Below, one piece after another: positions 8,098 through 15,856 of a stretch of DNA of 64,000 nt (position 1 is its first letter; every line of letters begins with the position of its first letter). The notes under the pieces are model-generated. The model saw nothing but the letters and a program-made list of their open reading frames with translations, was not told where the DNA came from and did not search any database. The DNA lies in NCBI RefSeq assembly GCF_004117055.1, contig NZ_CP026363.1:5132501-5196500 (forward strand), in the 5' to 3' direction. The position numbers and the translations under genes were made by a program. This DNA comes from Brevibacillus agri (GTDB lineage Bacteria; Bacillota; Bacilli; Brevibacillales; Brevibacillaceae).

Positions 8098-8433
8098 ATG
8101 AAAAGAAAGCTGAATCAAGCAGATTTATGGCTCATAAATGAAATCACCAGCGAATTACAAGAACATTTCAACATTTCCTTAGAGAAAGCCCAAGAATGCA
8201 TTCAGAATTCTAACTTACTGCCAATGCTTTATTCTGACCCTGAATTCGTCCACCATGAAGGTTCCCGTTGGGTGCAAACAATAGCAATGCATAACAAACT
8301 TATTGGTCAAACGAAAAATAAGCATATGGACCCTGAGAAAAAACGAGCGGCTCTATTGGCTGGTGGCTCTGTTAAAACCAAGCATCAAATTAATTCCCTT
8401 GAAATTTGCCGACAAGTGCGAGGAAATGAATAG
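8098..8433 (+). CDS. Small uncharacterised protein
   Basis: The 111-residue product starts at an ATG preceded by AGGTGG. It is helical at the N-terminus (LWLINEITSELQEHFNISLEKAQECIQ), then has the segment LLPMLYSDPEFVHHEGSRWV and a basic tail. The pattern faintly recalls small DUF3791-type proteins that accompany toxin-like genes, but I cannot claim that family. It is the third gene of the run behind the GGDEF gene. Confidence 0.6.
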   Translation: MKRKLNQADLWLINEITSELQEHFNISLEKAQECIQNSNLLPMLYSDPEFVHHEGSRWVQTIAMHNKLIGQTKNKHMDPEKKRAALLAGGSVKTKHQINSLEICRQVRGNE

Positions 8434-8539
8434 TTCGTTCAACACTTCGTAGACATTATTACGAGACAAAACAAATTGAGATAGGTGATTAGTTCAAAAA
8501 GGGCAAAGCAACTCAAGCTCGTAAGGGAGGTATATTATT

Positions 8540-8698
8540 ATGAATGATGCACGTCAAGACAGCTCGGCTACCAATCATACTACCAAACAGCAATCTAACC
8601 AAGAGAAGGCAATCAGTCTTGCTCGACTTGCTGGATCTGCCAAACTAAATGAGTATGTTGACCTTATTGCTATCATGAGAACGGCTAAGGGAAAATGA
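8540..8698 (+). CDS. 52-residue small protein
   Basis: A strong ribosome site, AGGGAGGT, lies 8 bases before the ATG, which supports translation. The product starts MNDARQDSSATNHTTK and ends in a helical segment (KAISLARLAGSAKLNEYVDLIAIM). No family is recognised. It is followed after 45 bases by a zinc-finger gene and belongs to the same plus-strand group. Confidence 0.6.
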   Translation: MNDARQDSSATNHTTKQQSNQEKAISLARLAGSAKLNEYVDLIAIMRTAKGK

Positions 8699-8743
8699 GG
8701 AGCAGGAATTCATTAGAAAACAAAACTTGAGGAGTGAACTGTT

Positions 8744-8932
8744 TTGACGAGTATTAAGCAATGTGTTTTTTGCGGCTGTACAAATGTCCCTCCTGCCGAA
8801 CTGGAAATCGCCGTGGAATCCAAACACATTATAAGTGTGAAAGTTAATGGGTTCAAATGTTCTCAATGTGGAGAAGAGTATTTCCATTCAGACGCAATTA
8901 AAATTATAGAGGAGATTGAAAAGCTAAAGTGA
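8744..8932 (+). CDS. YgiT/MqsA-type zinc-finger protein
   Basis: The 62-residue product has the MqsA/YgiT zinc finger: CVFCG near residue 7 and CSQCGEEYF near 39, separated by a beta region. Full MqsA antitoxins add a C-terminal HTH, which is missing here; stand-alone versions occur in Firmicutes. The start is TTG with GAGGAG upstream. No MqsR-type toxin is adjacent, unless one of the unknown small genes upstream has that role. Confidence 0.75.
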   Translation: MTSIKQCVFCGCTNVPPAELEIAVESKHIISVKVNGFKCSQCGEEYFHSDAIKIIEEIEKLK

Positions 8933-8977
8933 TCTATCAAGAAGGGATTAATAACTAACAGTAGCATTTTCCCTTAT

Positions 8978-9340
8978 CTACACTTCCAAAAGTATACGCA
9001 ACAATGGCAATGTATACGAATCAAATTTTTCATGATCGTCTAATCGAATCCATGCAACTTCTATAATATCTTGGTTCGACTCATTTTGGTTATCAAGATA
9101 GAGTTCCCCGCCTAAGAGTTCGGCTACAAAGGTGAATTTTCCACTTTCTTCATGTAATTGCTTTGTGATTCGAATGTCGTATCCAGTTTCTTCTTTCACT
9201 TCCCTGATACAAGCTTGCTCTGGAGTTTCGTTTTCTTCCATTTTTCCACCTGGGAAATTCCAAACAATATCCCCTCGTTCGACATACTGCTTGACCATTA
9301 ATACTCGATCATCTCGAATGATGATTCCTTGAGCAATCAT
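8978..9340 (-). CDS. Nudix hydrolase
   Basis: The 120-residue protein has a complete Nudix box at about 31-53 (GGKMEENETPEQACIREVKE, then ETG), with all catalytic Glu residues. It should hydrolyse a nucleoside diphosphate linked to another moiety; the substrate is unknown. The start ATG 9340 follows GAAAGGGGAG and overlaps the end of the DUF7669-like gene by about 30 bases, which suggests translational coupling. It is the last gene of an operon that begins with a metallophosphatase, so two nucleotide or phosphoester hydrolases are co-expressed. Confidence 0.85.
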   Translation of the reverse strand: MIAQGIIIRDDRVLMVKQYVERGDIVWNFPGGKMEENETPEQACIREVKEETGYDIRITKQLHEESGKFTFVAELLGGELYLDNQNESNQDIIEVAWIRLDDHEKFDSYTLPLLRILLEV

Positions 9341-9584
9341 AAGACGACTCTCCCCTTTCCTCGACCTTGGATCCTGTTTGGAATAAACGATAAATCCCTC
9401 GTCCAATTCGCTCAAAATCATTATACGTAACAGCATGGTTAGCGACGGCATTTATACAACATCTTGAAGTGATATGCGTGCAAATGGTCGAAACGTTCAA
9501 ATTGGGATTCTTGCCGAGCATGTATTCCACGATCTCACCAACTTCAAACTCATTAATGCCTTTTCGCTTTATGATCTCACGCAC
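9309..9584 (-). CDS. DUF7669-like protein, separated from its N-terminal half by a stop
   Basis: The 91 residues resemble the DUF7669 type: FEVGEIVEYML, STICTHITSRCCINA and the closing ERIGRGIYRLF. The only normal start is GTG 9584, which lacks a clear ribosome site. The frame continues upstream with NYRDEILAAV, which looks like part of the same fold, to a TAA at 9620-9618, and beyond it the same frame encodes the 51-residue small protein. The gene may therefore be a nonsense-interrupted single gene or be reached by readthrough or reinitiation. Confidence 0.65.
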   Translation of the reverse strand: MREIIKRKGINEFEVGEIVEYMLGKNPNLNVSTICTHITSRCCINAVANHAVTYNDFERIGRGIYRLFQTGSKVEERGESSYDCSRNHHSR

Positions 9585-9617
9585 AGCGGCTAAGATTTCA
9601 TCTCGATAGTTTTTTGA

Positions 9618-9773
9618 TTATTGCTTTTTCTGCTCTTGAATGTACTGCTCGGTCATTTTATCATACGCCTTTCGCTCGGAGTCTGAAATTTCATCTGGAG
9701 AAACAACGAAAATACCATTTGCCTCATCTTCAAGCTCCTCAACTTTTCGATCTGACAGAAAGCCATCTTTCAT
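9618..9773 (-). CDS. 51-residue acidic protein upstream of the DUF7669-like gene
   Basis: The frame starts at ATG 9773, 18 bases after the phosphatase stop, with GGAG close upstream, and ends at TAA 9618. The product is acidic (KVEELEDEANGIFVVSPDEI) with a helical end. It is in the same reading frame as the DUF7669-like gene, and removal of the single stop would give one protein of about 155 residues. Either it is an independent small gene or the 5' half of a broken gene. Confidence 0.55.
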   Translation of the reverse strand: MKDGFLSDRKVEELEDEANGIFVVSPDEISDSERKAYDKMTEQYIQEQKKQ

Positions 9774-9790
9774 TTACTCCAACCTCATTC

Positions 9791-10489
9791 CTATATTTTC
9801 CCGACTTTCCGCTTCTCGATCTTCTTCTGAGCAGACTTGTAAACCCAATAGATCATTTCGGTCAGATTGACCAAAGCCAATCCCCTTTCCTCTACGATTG
9901 AGTAGGTGTTAGATCCAAGGTCACAGTTTATGCGGACTCCATCGAAGTAGATTCTTTCAACTGGAGTATGTCCATGGACAATTGGTTTGCCTTTGGTAGC
10001 AGATAAAAGCAGGTCTTTAGAGATGCTGTAAAAATCCATCTCCTCCATCCAAAGAATTTCCCTATTCTGGCCGTCTAACGGTTCGTATGGGTTAAACCCT
10101 GCATGGGTGTAAACAAACTCATCGTCTTCGAAAAACAGGGGTAGGGAACAAGCCCAGGATATATGCTCTTGCCTACGCTTCTCATCTGGAAACGCCTTTT
10201 GGAAGCTTTGTACTGTTTCGTTTCCTCCATGGCTGAGCCACAACCTGTCGCCACGTTCAAAATACCAACTCATCATCTCCTCGTGATTGCCGATGATCGC
10301 TTGAACGTTATCAGGATGCTTTTCCATTAATGCTTTTACTTCCTTAACTACTCCTGCACTGTCCTTGCCTCTGTTTATCATGTCCCCGCCAATCACAAGC
10401 TGGTCTTTCGTCAAATCGACTCCGACATGCTTCAGTAATAATCTCATTCCTTTTAGATCGCCATGGATATCCGTAATGAAATATTTCAA
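9791..10489 (-). CDS. Calcineurin-like metallophosphatase (PrpE/ApaH type)
   Basis: The 232-residue protein has the metal-binding set DIHGD (residues 7-11), GGDMINRG, GNHEE, THAGF and VHGHTP. Proteins of this type act as protein serine/threonine phosphatases or as bis-nucleosyl tetraphosphatases in Bacillus. It opens the minus-strand operon containing the small protein, the DUF7669-like protein and the Nudix hydrolase. The Nudix partner makes a dinucleotide or nucleotide substrate attractive, but this is inference. Confidence 0.85.
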   Translation of the reverse strand: MKYFITDIHGDLKGMRLLLKHVGVDLTKDQLVIGGDMINRGKDSAGVVKEVKALMEKHPDNVQAIIGNHEEMMSWYFERGDRLWLSHGGNETVQSFQKAFPDEKRRQEHISWACSLPLFFEDDEFVYTHAGFNPYEPLDGQNREILWMEEMDFYSISKDLLLSATKGKPIVHGHTPVERIYFDGVRINCDLGSNTYSIVEERGLALVNLTEMIYWVYKSAQKKIEKRKVGKI

Positions 10490-10537
10490 CTCTTCATCCC
10501 CTTCTGCTTACCAATATCCCACTTTTCAACATCACAC

Positions 10538-10858
10538 CTATTTTGGACGACAATTCTTACATTTTTCCGCTCGAAATGTTTCTCTTCCTTCTACAAGATC
10601 ATCAGTAAAATAATAACGCCCATTTTTTCCTGTATTCTCCAACACCTTCACTCGGAAGCTTGAGATATTCACATCTGAACATCCTGTAGTATGTATCAGC
10701 CTTCTCGTTGTGTCGATTATGACGAAATATCCATCTCGGATCGCTTTATAATGCTTAAAATCTTCCTCACCGAGAATCTCAATGTTCATTTTGTCTTCCC
10801 CCACTTCTTTGCCATTTCCCTTATTTCCATTATGATTGGATATCCCGTATATTTCCAT
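10538..10858 (-). CDS. Small protein with Cys/His motif, unknown function
   Basis: Starting at ATG 10858, which follows GAGAGG by five bases, the product is 106 residues; ATG 10789 with GGGGAAG is a possible shorter start. The C-terminal part reads HTTGCSD, then YYFTDD, and ends EKCKNCRPK, so a metal site from one His/Cys pair and a final CxxC is plausible. The N-terminal 25 residues are low-complexity (Asn, Gly, Lys). No family was recognised. Confidence 0.55.
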   Translation of the reverse strand: MEIYGISNHNGNKGNGKEVGEDKMNIEILGEEDFKHYKAIRDGYFVIIDTTRRLIHTTGCSDVNISSFRVKVLENTGKNGRYYFTDDLVEGRETFRAEKCKNCRPK

Positions 10859-10956
10859 ATATCCTCTCACTTTCAATGAATTTCAATTGCCTAAGTTCCA
10901 ACTATGTTGTCTCAATTGAACAATAACTGCACCAACGTTCCCTTTTTAAACACAAA

Positions 10957-10995
10957 GGGATCGGATTTTGGCATTCAACCGATTTTTCCGATCCC
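10957..10995 (-). terminator. Terminator after the Rpn-like gene
   Basis: On the minus strand TCCGATCCC and GGGATCGGA (10995-10987 and 10965-10957) form a 9-bp stem followed by TTTGTGTTT. It lies 11 bases past the stop of the gene at 11007. Confidence 0.65.
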
Positions 10996-11006
10996 CTACA
11001 TATCAT

Positions 11007-11651
11007 CTAAATTTTCTCAAAGGATTGTACAATTTGTTCAAAGTCATCGCCTATAAGCAACTTCCCAGTCATCGCCTTCATGAGCTTTAATACCAAATCC
11101 CTTTTTCCGTGATCAACCAACTGATTGGCGATCTCTATTGCCTCCACCACCCTCTCATAACGAGAAAGATTTGTCTGTAAAAAGGGAAGAAGAACAAACC
11201 TGGACAATTCCTCGTCCGTAAGTTCACCAGTATGTCTCACTTTTCTGGCGAGATCTTCGGAAATTTCATCACCATCAATTCGGCTCATCCATATAGCATC
11301 CGAGATCCTGTATTTGATAGCACCGAGATCTATGGAAGTTTTTGCATTGGATATCGCTGGTCCAAATACGACAACGGTATTTATCAATTTCTCGTACTTT
11401 TCATAGATCTTCAAATTATGTTCCATTAATTGAACCATCAATTCATCCAAATCTTTTGGATTCGGCGAGGCGTGAAGCACAAAATAAAGCAGGCTATCAT
11501 CTTCTAATCGGAATAGTTCCTCAATCATGACTCTCTCTTTTCGAAGATTTACAATCTCAGTCGGAACATGCTCAACAATTCGCCCCAATTGAATGCCAAA
11601 CGCCGAAAGAAAATCATTACCGAATGCTTGAATAACTGAGCTACTACTCAT
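11007..11651 (-). CDS. Rpn/YadD-like protein, possible PD-(D/E)XK nuclease
   Basis: The 214-residue product starts at ATG 11651 behind a G-rich site. It resembles the Rpn/YadD group of putative recombination-promoting nucleases: a first domain with VNLRKERVMIEELFRLEDDSLLYFVLHAS, and a C-terminal helical part with DLARKVRHTGELTDEEL and a terminal ELMKAMTG-like helix. A complete D-(x)n-ExK triad is not obvious, so nuclease activity is doubtful. It is a single-gene unit with its own terminator. Confidence 0.5.
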   Translation of the reverse strand: MSSSSVIQAFGNDFLSAFGIQLGRIVEHVPTEIVNLRKERVMIEELFRLEDDSLLYFVLHASPNPKDLDELMVQLMEHNLKIYEKYEKLINTVVVFGPAISNAKTSIDLGAIKYRISDAIWMSRIDGDEISEDLARKVRHTGELTDEELSRFVLLPFLQTNLSRYERVVEAIEIANQLVDHGKRDLVLKLMKAMTGKLLIGDDFEQIVQSFEKI

Positions 11652-11848
11652 GTAGCCAAATCCCCCTTTACTTTCCTCCCGCAACTATTCATTTCAATCC
11701 AACCTTTTTTCAACTTCAGACCTGAATCCCCTGTTCTTCCACCTCCTACATATTGAGCATTTACCTCTCATCCTGTTTTATTGGTAACTTTGTATTATAT
11801 GTCGATGCGAGGGAGAAATAACTTTAGAGGCTGGGTTTAATAAAAACA

Positions 11849-11889
11849 GGGATCATGGGTTCGAATAATAATGTCTTCCCTCTGATCCC
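11849..11889 (-). terminator. Terminator of the UvrD-like helicase gene
   Basis: GGGATCA (11889-11883 on the minus strand) pairs with TGATCCC (11855-11849) and is followed by TGTTTTTATT. It begins five bases after the helicase stop. Confidence 0.7.
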
Positions 11890-11893
11890 GAGT

Positions 11894-14149
11894 CTAAACT
11901 GGCTCTAACAAGCCCCGCTCCAAACAAGCCATAACCGAAAGTGTTTTTCCATTTGACCCAAACTGAATCTGGATCTGTTCCTCGTTTACACGAACGATCG
12001 ATCCCGTTCCGAAAACTCTATGTTTTACCGTCCTTCCAACAATCAGCTCCGACCTATTACGGATCGCATTCGGATTAAATGCTATCTCAGCCGTTCTCTG
12101 CTTTTGTCTATCAACCTGTCTCTTACTTTTCCCTTGTCCCAGCTTGCTAAGTGTGTCTGATGACTTTCGCTCATCTTCCCCCTGTTTTTCAGGCGGATTC
12201 ATGATGTTTCGAACAGCCGCCACAAATTCTGATTCTGAAACCTCTTCCCCATCTCTTTTCCTATAGACAATCAGCTCCAGGTGCTTTTTTGCTCGTGTCA
12301 TTCCAACATAGAACAGACGGGTTGCCTCTTCCATGGCATTGCCCTCGGCCGCTCCTATTTTGTAATCCTCCGAGGATGGAATAATCCCATCGATTAGGTC
12401 AATCATGTATACTCGCTCAAACTCCAGCCCTTTTGCACTATGAAAAGTGGAGAACGTTACAACATTTTGACCCTTTCTGGATTTTGCCGTCTTTAACACC
12501 GATGCCAGATGCTTGAGACGACTCGCAAATTCCTCCATTGTCTCCAACCCAACCGCAATCTCTTCCAGCGTGTTAAGGATGCCAAGCAAGTATTCTTTTC
12601 GGAATCCAAGACGCTCACACATCTTTTCAATAGCCTTTTCGTAGCCTAACCGATCACGAATAACACGAATGGCATGTAGCGGTGGCATCCCCCTCATTTG
12701 TTGGAACGTCTCTTTGTTTGCCTTTACCAGTTTGACTTGATAATCCTGCAACTCAACATATTTCAGCAAGTTATCAAAGACCGATTCATTATTATGGATT
12801 TCCTTCAATGCCGCCATTTGCTGTTTGCTTATATACCCATTTAGTTTTAAATGGATTTTTTCAAATATGTCGGCTCTCTTGTCGGTAAATGTCATGCGCA
12901 TAAAGTTCAGAATATCTTCGACTACCCAATGCGAAAAGAAACGATTATCGGCATCTTTCATGTAAAATGGGATGCCCGCCCTATCGAACTCATTCATTAA
13001 TGCGATAGAAGATGAATTGTTTCGATACAGTACCGCTACTTCAGACAAATTCTCGATCTTTTGAATTTCCTGCACCAGATACTTCGACTGATAAATGTAA
13101 TCCGCAAAGCTCCTGATTTTGATCGGCTTACCTGCTGGATTCTTGGTAAACATATTCTTGTCGTACCGATTCTTGTTTCGCTTAATGAATTGGTTTGCAA
13201 CGCTCACGATATCCTTGGTTGATCGATAATTCTGCTCCATAAATAGGGTCAGGGAATCAGGGTAAACCTCCTTAAAATTCAGAAGGTAGGAAGGCTCTGC
13301 ACCTCGCCAACTATAGATGGACTGATCGTCGTCGGCAACTACACAAAGGTTGCCGTGTTTCTGAACCAGTTTTTCGATAATGGCATGTTGCACCGTAGAA
13401 GTATCCTGGCTCTCGTCCGTTAACACATAATCATAACGATCTTGATACTTCCGAAGAAGCTCCCTATCCCTCTCCAAAACCACATTCCCAATGGTCAGCA
13501 TATCGTCATAATCGAGCAAGAGCTTACTATGTCCCGACTTCTTAAACGCCTCGTATTCCCGCAATATCCGCTCAGCTTCAGGAACACCCACTTTGACCGA
13601 TGACCATTTCTCTTGTGGAATCATTTTGTTCTTTATAAAACTGATATAAGTCGTCAGCTCATCCATTTGATCATCGGTAATGTTCTCACCGATAATTGAC
13701 TTGAACAAGTTTCGCAAAATGATCTTTTTATGTAGCGGCAGATGATTTGAATCTAATGCGTTCTGTTCCTCTGAATCAAGATCACCCTCAATAATCTGGT
13801 AAGCAGTCCCCGTTTTACGGAAATGATCCCGTACCACTTCAAAGGCAAGGCTATGAATCGTAGAAAAATCAATTGGTGGAAGAGAAGGAAAGAAGCGTTT
13901 GAACCGCTCCTTCATATCACTCGCCGATGCTCGGCTAAACGTAACTGCCTTTATCCTTGCAGGGTTTATCCCCTTTTCTTCGATCAAATACCCAATCCTC
14001 ATAATGATCGTCGTTGTCTTACCCGATCCTGGCGATGCCAGCAAGAGCAAGGGACCTTCCGTCTGAAGTACAGCCTTTCTCTGAACCTCGTTTAAGATAA
14101 CACTTAATTCACGGCTCTTGCGGACAAAGAAATCTTCCTTTACCTTCAT
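11894..14149 (-). CDS. UvrD/PcrA-like superfamily 1 DNA helicase
   Basis: The protein is about 751 residues. Motifs in order: Walker A ASPGSGKTT, motif Ia AVTFSRASA, Walker B as DESQD rather than the usual DEYQD, motif III DDDQSIYSWRG, motif IV QNYRST, motif [11 protein letters not shown] and motif VI VGMTRAKK. The C-terminus has the PcrA-like Tudor fold (VKHRVFGTGSIVRV). It should be a 3'-5' helicase. The chromosome also encodes true PcrA at 45.7-48.1 kb, so this is an island-borne paralogue. No nuclease partner such as GajA is adjacent. ATG 14167 is an alternative start. Confidence 0.88.
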   Translation of the reverse strand: MKVKEDFFVRKSRELSVILNEVQRKAVLQTEGPLLLLASPGSGKTTTIIMRIGYLIEEKGINPARIKAVTFSRASASDMKERFKRFFPSLPPIDFSTIHSLAFEVVRDHFRKTGTAYQIIEGDLDSEEQNALDSNHLPLHKKIILRNLFKSIIGENITDDQMDELTTYISFIKNKMIPQEKWSSVKVGVPEAERILREYEAFKKSGHSKLLLDYDDMLTIGNVVLERDRELLRKYQDRYDYVLTDESQDTSTVQHAIIEKLVQKHGNLCVVADDDQSIYSWRGAEPSYLLNFKEVYPDSLTLFMEQNYRSTKDIVSVANQFIKRNKNRYDKNMFTKNPAGKPIKIRSFADYIYQSKYLVQEIQKIENLSEVAVLYRNNSSSIALMNEFDRAGIPFYMKDADNRFFSHWVVEDILNFMRMTFTDKRADIFEKIHLKLNGYISKQQMAALKEIHNNESVFDNLLKYVELQDYQVKLVKANKETFQQMRGMPPLHAIRVIRDRLGYEKAIEKMCERLGFRKEYLLGILNTLEEIAVGLETMEEFASRLKHLASVLKTAKSRKGQNVVTFSTFHSAKGLEFERVYMIDLIDGIIPSSEDYKIGAAEGNAMEEATRLFYVGMTRAKKHLELIVYRKRDGEEVSESEFVAAVRNIMNPPEKQGEDERKSSDTLSKLGQGKSKRQVDRQKQRTAEIAFNPNAIRNRSELIVGRTVKHRVFGTGSIVRVNEEQIQIQFGSNGKTLSVMACLERGLLEPV

Positions 14150-14228
14150 TCCGACTTTCCCTTTCATTTTTTCCGTACCATCAAATACTCCAATTATATC
14201 ACGACATCATATGGGAATGGGACGAATA

Positions 14229-14266
14229 CAAAAAGCCAGAGGATTAGATAATCCCATCCCCTGACT
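14229..14266 (-). terminator. Terminator overlapping the DUF6075 stop
   Basis: AGTCAGGGGAT and ATCCTCTGGCT form an 11-bp stem with two mismatched pairs on the minus strand, followed by TTTTTG. The stem includes the stop codon of the upstream gene. Confidence 0.6.
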
Positions 14267-14612
14267 CATTCACTCCAAATCTGATCTTTATCGCCTTTAT
14301 CGCCAACTGCCTATTCCTCTCATCCAAATTTGCAAACAGATCGACTACCGTACCACACGGATAGTTATTGTACAAGTTGAATGCAAGCTCCACCATCGCT
14401 CTCGAACTGCTCGTCAAATTAACCTCTTCAAATGCTTCTGATCGGATCATACGCCCTTCAAAATCGTAGAAGTGCTCAATTCTATCTCCCAAATCTCTGA
14501 AGCCCGCAAAGACGTATAATAACGCCTGCCGCTCCCTGTCTTTTGGATGAGTCCCATCCTGCCTTATGAACTGTTCATACCTCTCTTGATGCTCTGGAAA
14601 CAAAAAGATCAT
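14244..14612 (-). CDS. DUF6075-like protein
   Basis: The 122-residue protein begins at ATG 14612 with AGGAGGGG upstream. Characteristic stretches are FLFPEHQERYEQFI, RERQALLYVFAGFRDLGDRI and LAFNLYNNYPCGTVVDLF, which I associate with DUF6075, a small uncharacterised family widespread in Firmicutes mobile DNA. It lies directly upstream of and divergent from the WYL regulator, which may control it. Confidence 0.7.
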   Translation of the reverse strand: MIFLFPEHQERYEQFIRQDGTHPKDRERQALLYVFAGFRDLGDRIEHFYDFEGRMIRSEAFEEVNLTSSSRAMVELAFNLYNNYPCGTVVDLFANLDERNRQLAIKAIKIRFGVNESGDGII

Positions 14613-14761
14613 AGAAGTCCCCTCCTGTTTTTTTGAACTTCTATGTCTTATGCGGAAGGGCAGGGAAAAATAAATCATGTACTTTGAAGGAAACTGCGTA
14701 TGCTGGAAAAGGAAGCATTCACATCCTTGAAGAACCCATCATGAAAGGAGTTGGAACCTTA

Positions 14762-15748
14762 ATGAATAACGTAAGCAACACAGGACGAATCATGAAAATA
14801 AGAGAAATCTTATTTAACCATACGGATGAAAATCACGAACTATCTATCTTGGAAATCATAGACCATCTAAAAATTCACTTCGGAAGCGATTACAAAGTCT
14901 CGAAAAATACTGTAAGAAGTACAATTCAAGAACTACGAGAATGCGGATTCAGCATCGAGGAAAGCGTTAAGGACAATAACACCGTTTTCTATAGTCACCA
15001 GTATCGAAAATTTGAAACTCATGAGCTTAGAATGCTAATTGATGCGGTATCATCTGCCAGATTCATCACTTCTGATGAGTCAAAACAGCTCATCGAAAAA
15101 ATAAAAACTTTATCAAGCAAACATCTGGCAAAAAAGCTTCATCATCAGATTTCAGTCGATCCAGCAATCAGAGCACAAAATAAAGAAGTACGATATCATA
15201 TCGACAAAATCCATACATCCATCATCGAGCAAAAAATGCTTCATTTCCAATATGGAAATTTCAATATCAAAAAGGAATTTGTGCTTCGGCATCACGGTAA
15301 ACTTTATACAGTTATTCCATTGGGATTGGTATGGAATCACGACTACTACTATCTCGTAGCAAAGAATCCCCAGGAGAATAAAATCAAACATTATCGGGTT
15401 GACCGAATGAAAAATGTGTCTGTCTCTGAAGAGAGATTTATCGGAACAGACTTTTCAATCTCCGACCATATGAAACAAACATTTAATATGTATCCTGGAA
15501 ATGTCGAATATGTTGAAATTCTGTTCGACAATCACCTTGTTAATGTGGTAATTGACCGTTTTGGAAAAGATGTCTCCATTCGAAGTGTCGATGATCGGAC
15601 TTTTTCGATCAAGATTAAAGCCGCTATTAGCGAAGGCTTTATTCGCTGGTTACTTATGTGGGGAAGTGATGCGAAAGTAATCTCACCTCAGCACCTTGTT
15701 GAAAAAATAAAGGCTGAAGCTGAAAAAATGAACAAACTCTATTCTTGA
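14762..15748 (+). CDS. WYL-domain transcriptional regulator
   Basis: The 328-residue protein has an N-terminal winged helix (MKIREILFNH to TVRSTIQELRECGFSI), a central linker and a WYL domain with the core KLYTVIPLGLVWNHDYYYLVA and HYRVDRM near residue 220. A C-terminal WCX-like extension follows. WYL regulators often repress defence systems (BrxR, CapW) and sense nucleic acid or nucleotide ligands. Here it is about 11 kb from the CBASS genes, so a direct CapW role is unproven. I chose ATG 14762 behind GAAAGGAG. Confidence 0.82.
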   Translation: MNNVSNTGRIMKIREILFNHTDENHELSILEIIDHLKIHFGSDYKVSKNTVRSTIQELRECGFSIEESVKDNNTVFYSHQYRKFETHELRMLIDAVSSARFITSDESKQLIEKIKTLSSKHLAKKLHHQISVDPAIRAQNKEVRYHIDKIHTSIIEQKMLHFQYGNFNIKKEFVLRHHGKLYTVIPLGLVWNHDYYYLVAKNPQENKIKHYRVDRMKNVSVSEERFIGTDFSISDHMKQTFNMYPGNVEYVEILFDNHLVNVVIDRFGKDVSIRSVDDRTFSIKIKAAISEGFIRWLLMWGSDAKVISPQHLVEKIKAEAEKMNKLYS

Positions 15749-15856
15749 GGGATCTTTGCAGATGCCTCATTTTTCTTATAAAAAGAAGCGATCAAATTTT
15801 TTACCACTGTTCTGGTAATATGAAACCATAAAGAACATGTAGCGGAGGTGTCATGA

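Noticed and set aside
11894-14149. Helicase as GajB of a Gabija system
   Set aside because: No GajA-type OLD nuclease gene is adjacent, and the protein has the full PcrA-like architecture with a Tudor-like end.
14762-15748. WYL protein as CapW-type CBASS repressor
   Set aside because: It is about 11 kb from the CBASS genes and adjacent to unrelated genes, so the link is not supported.
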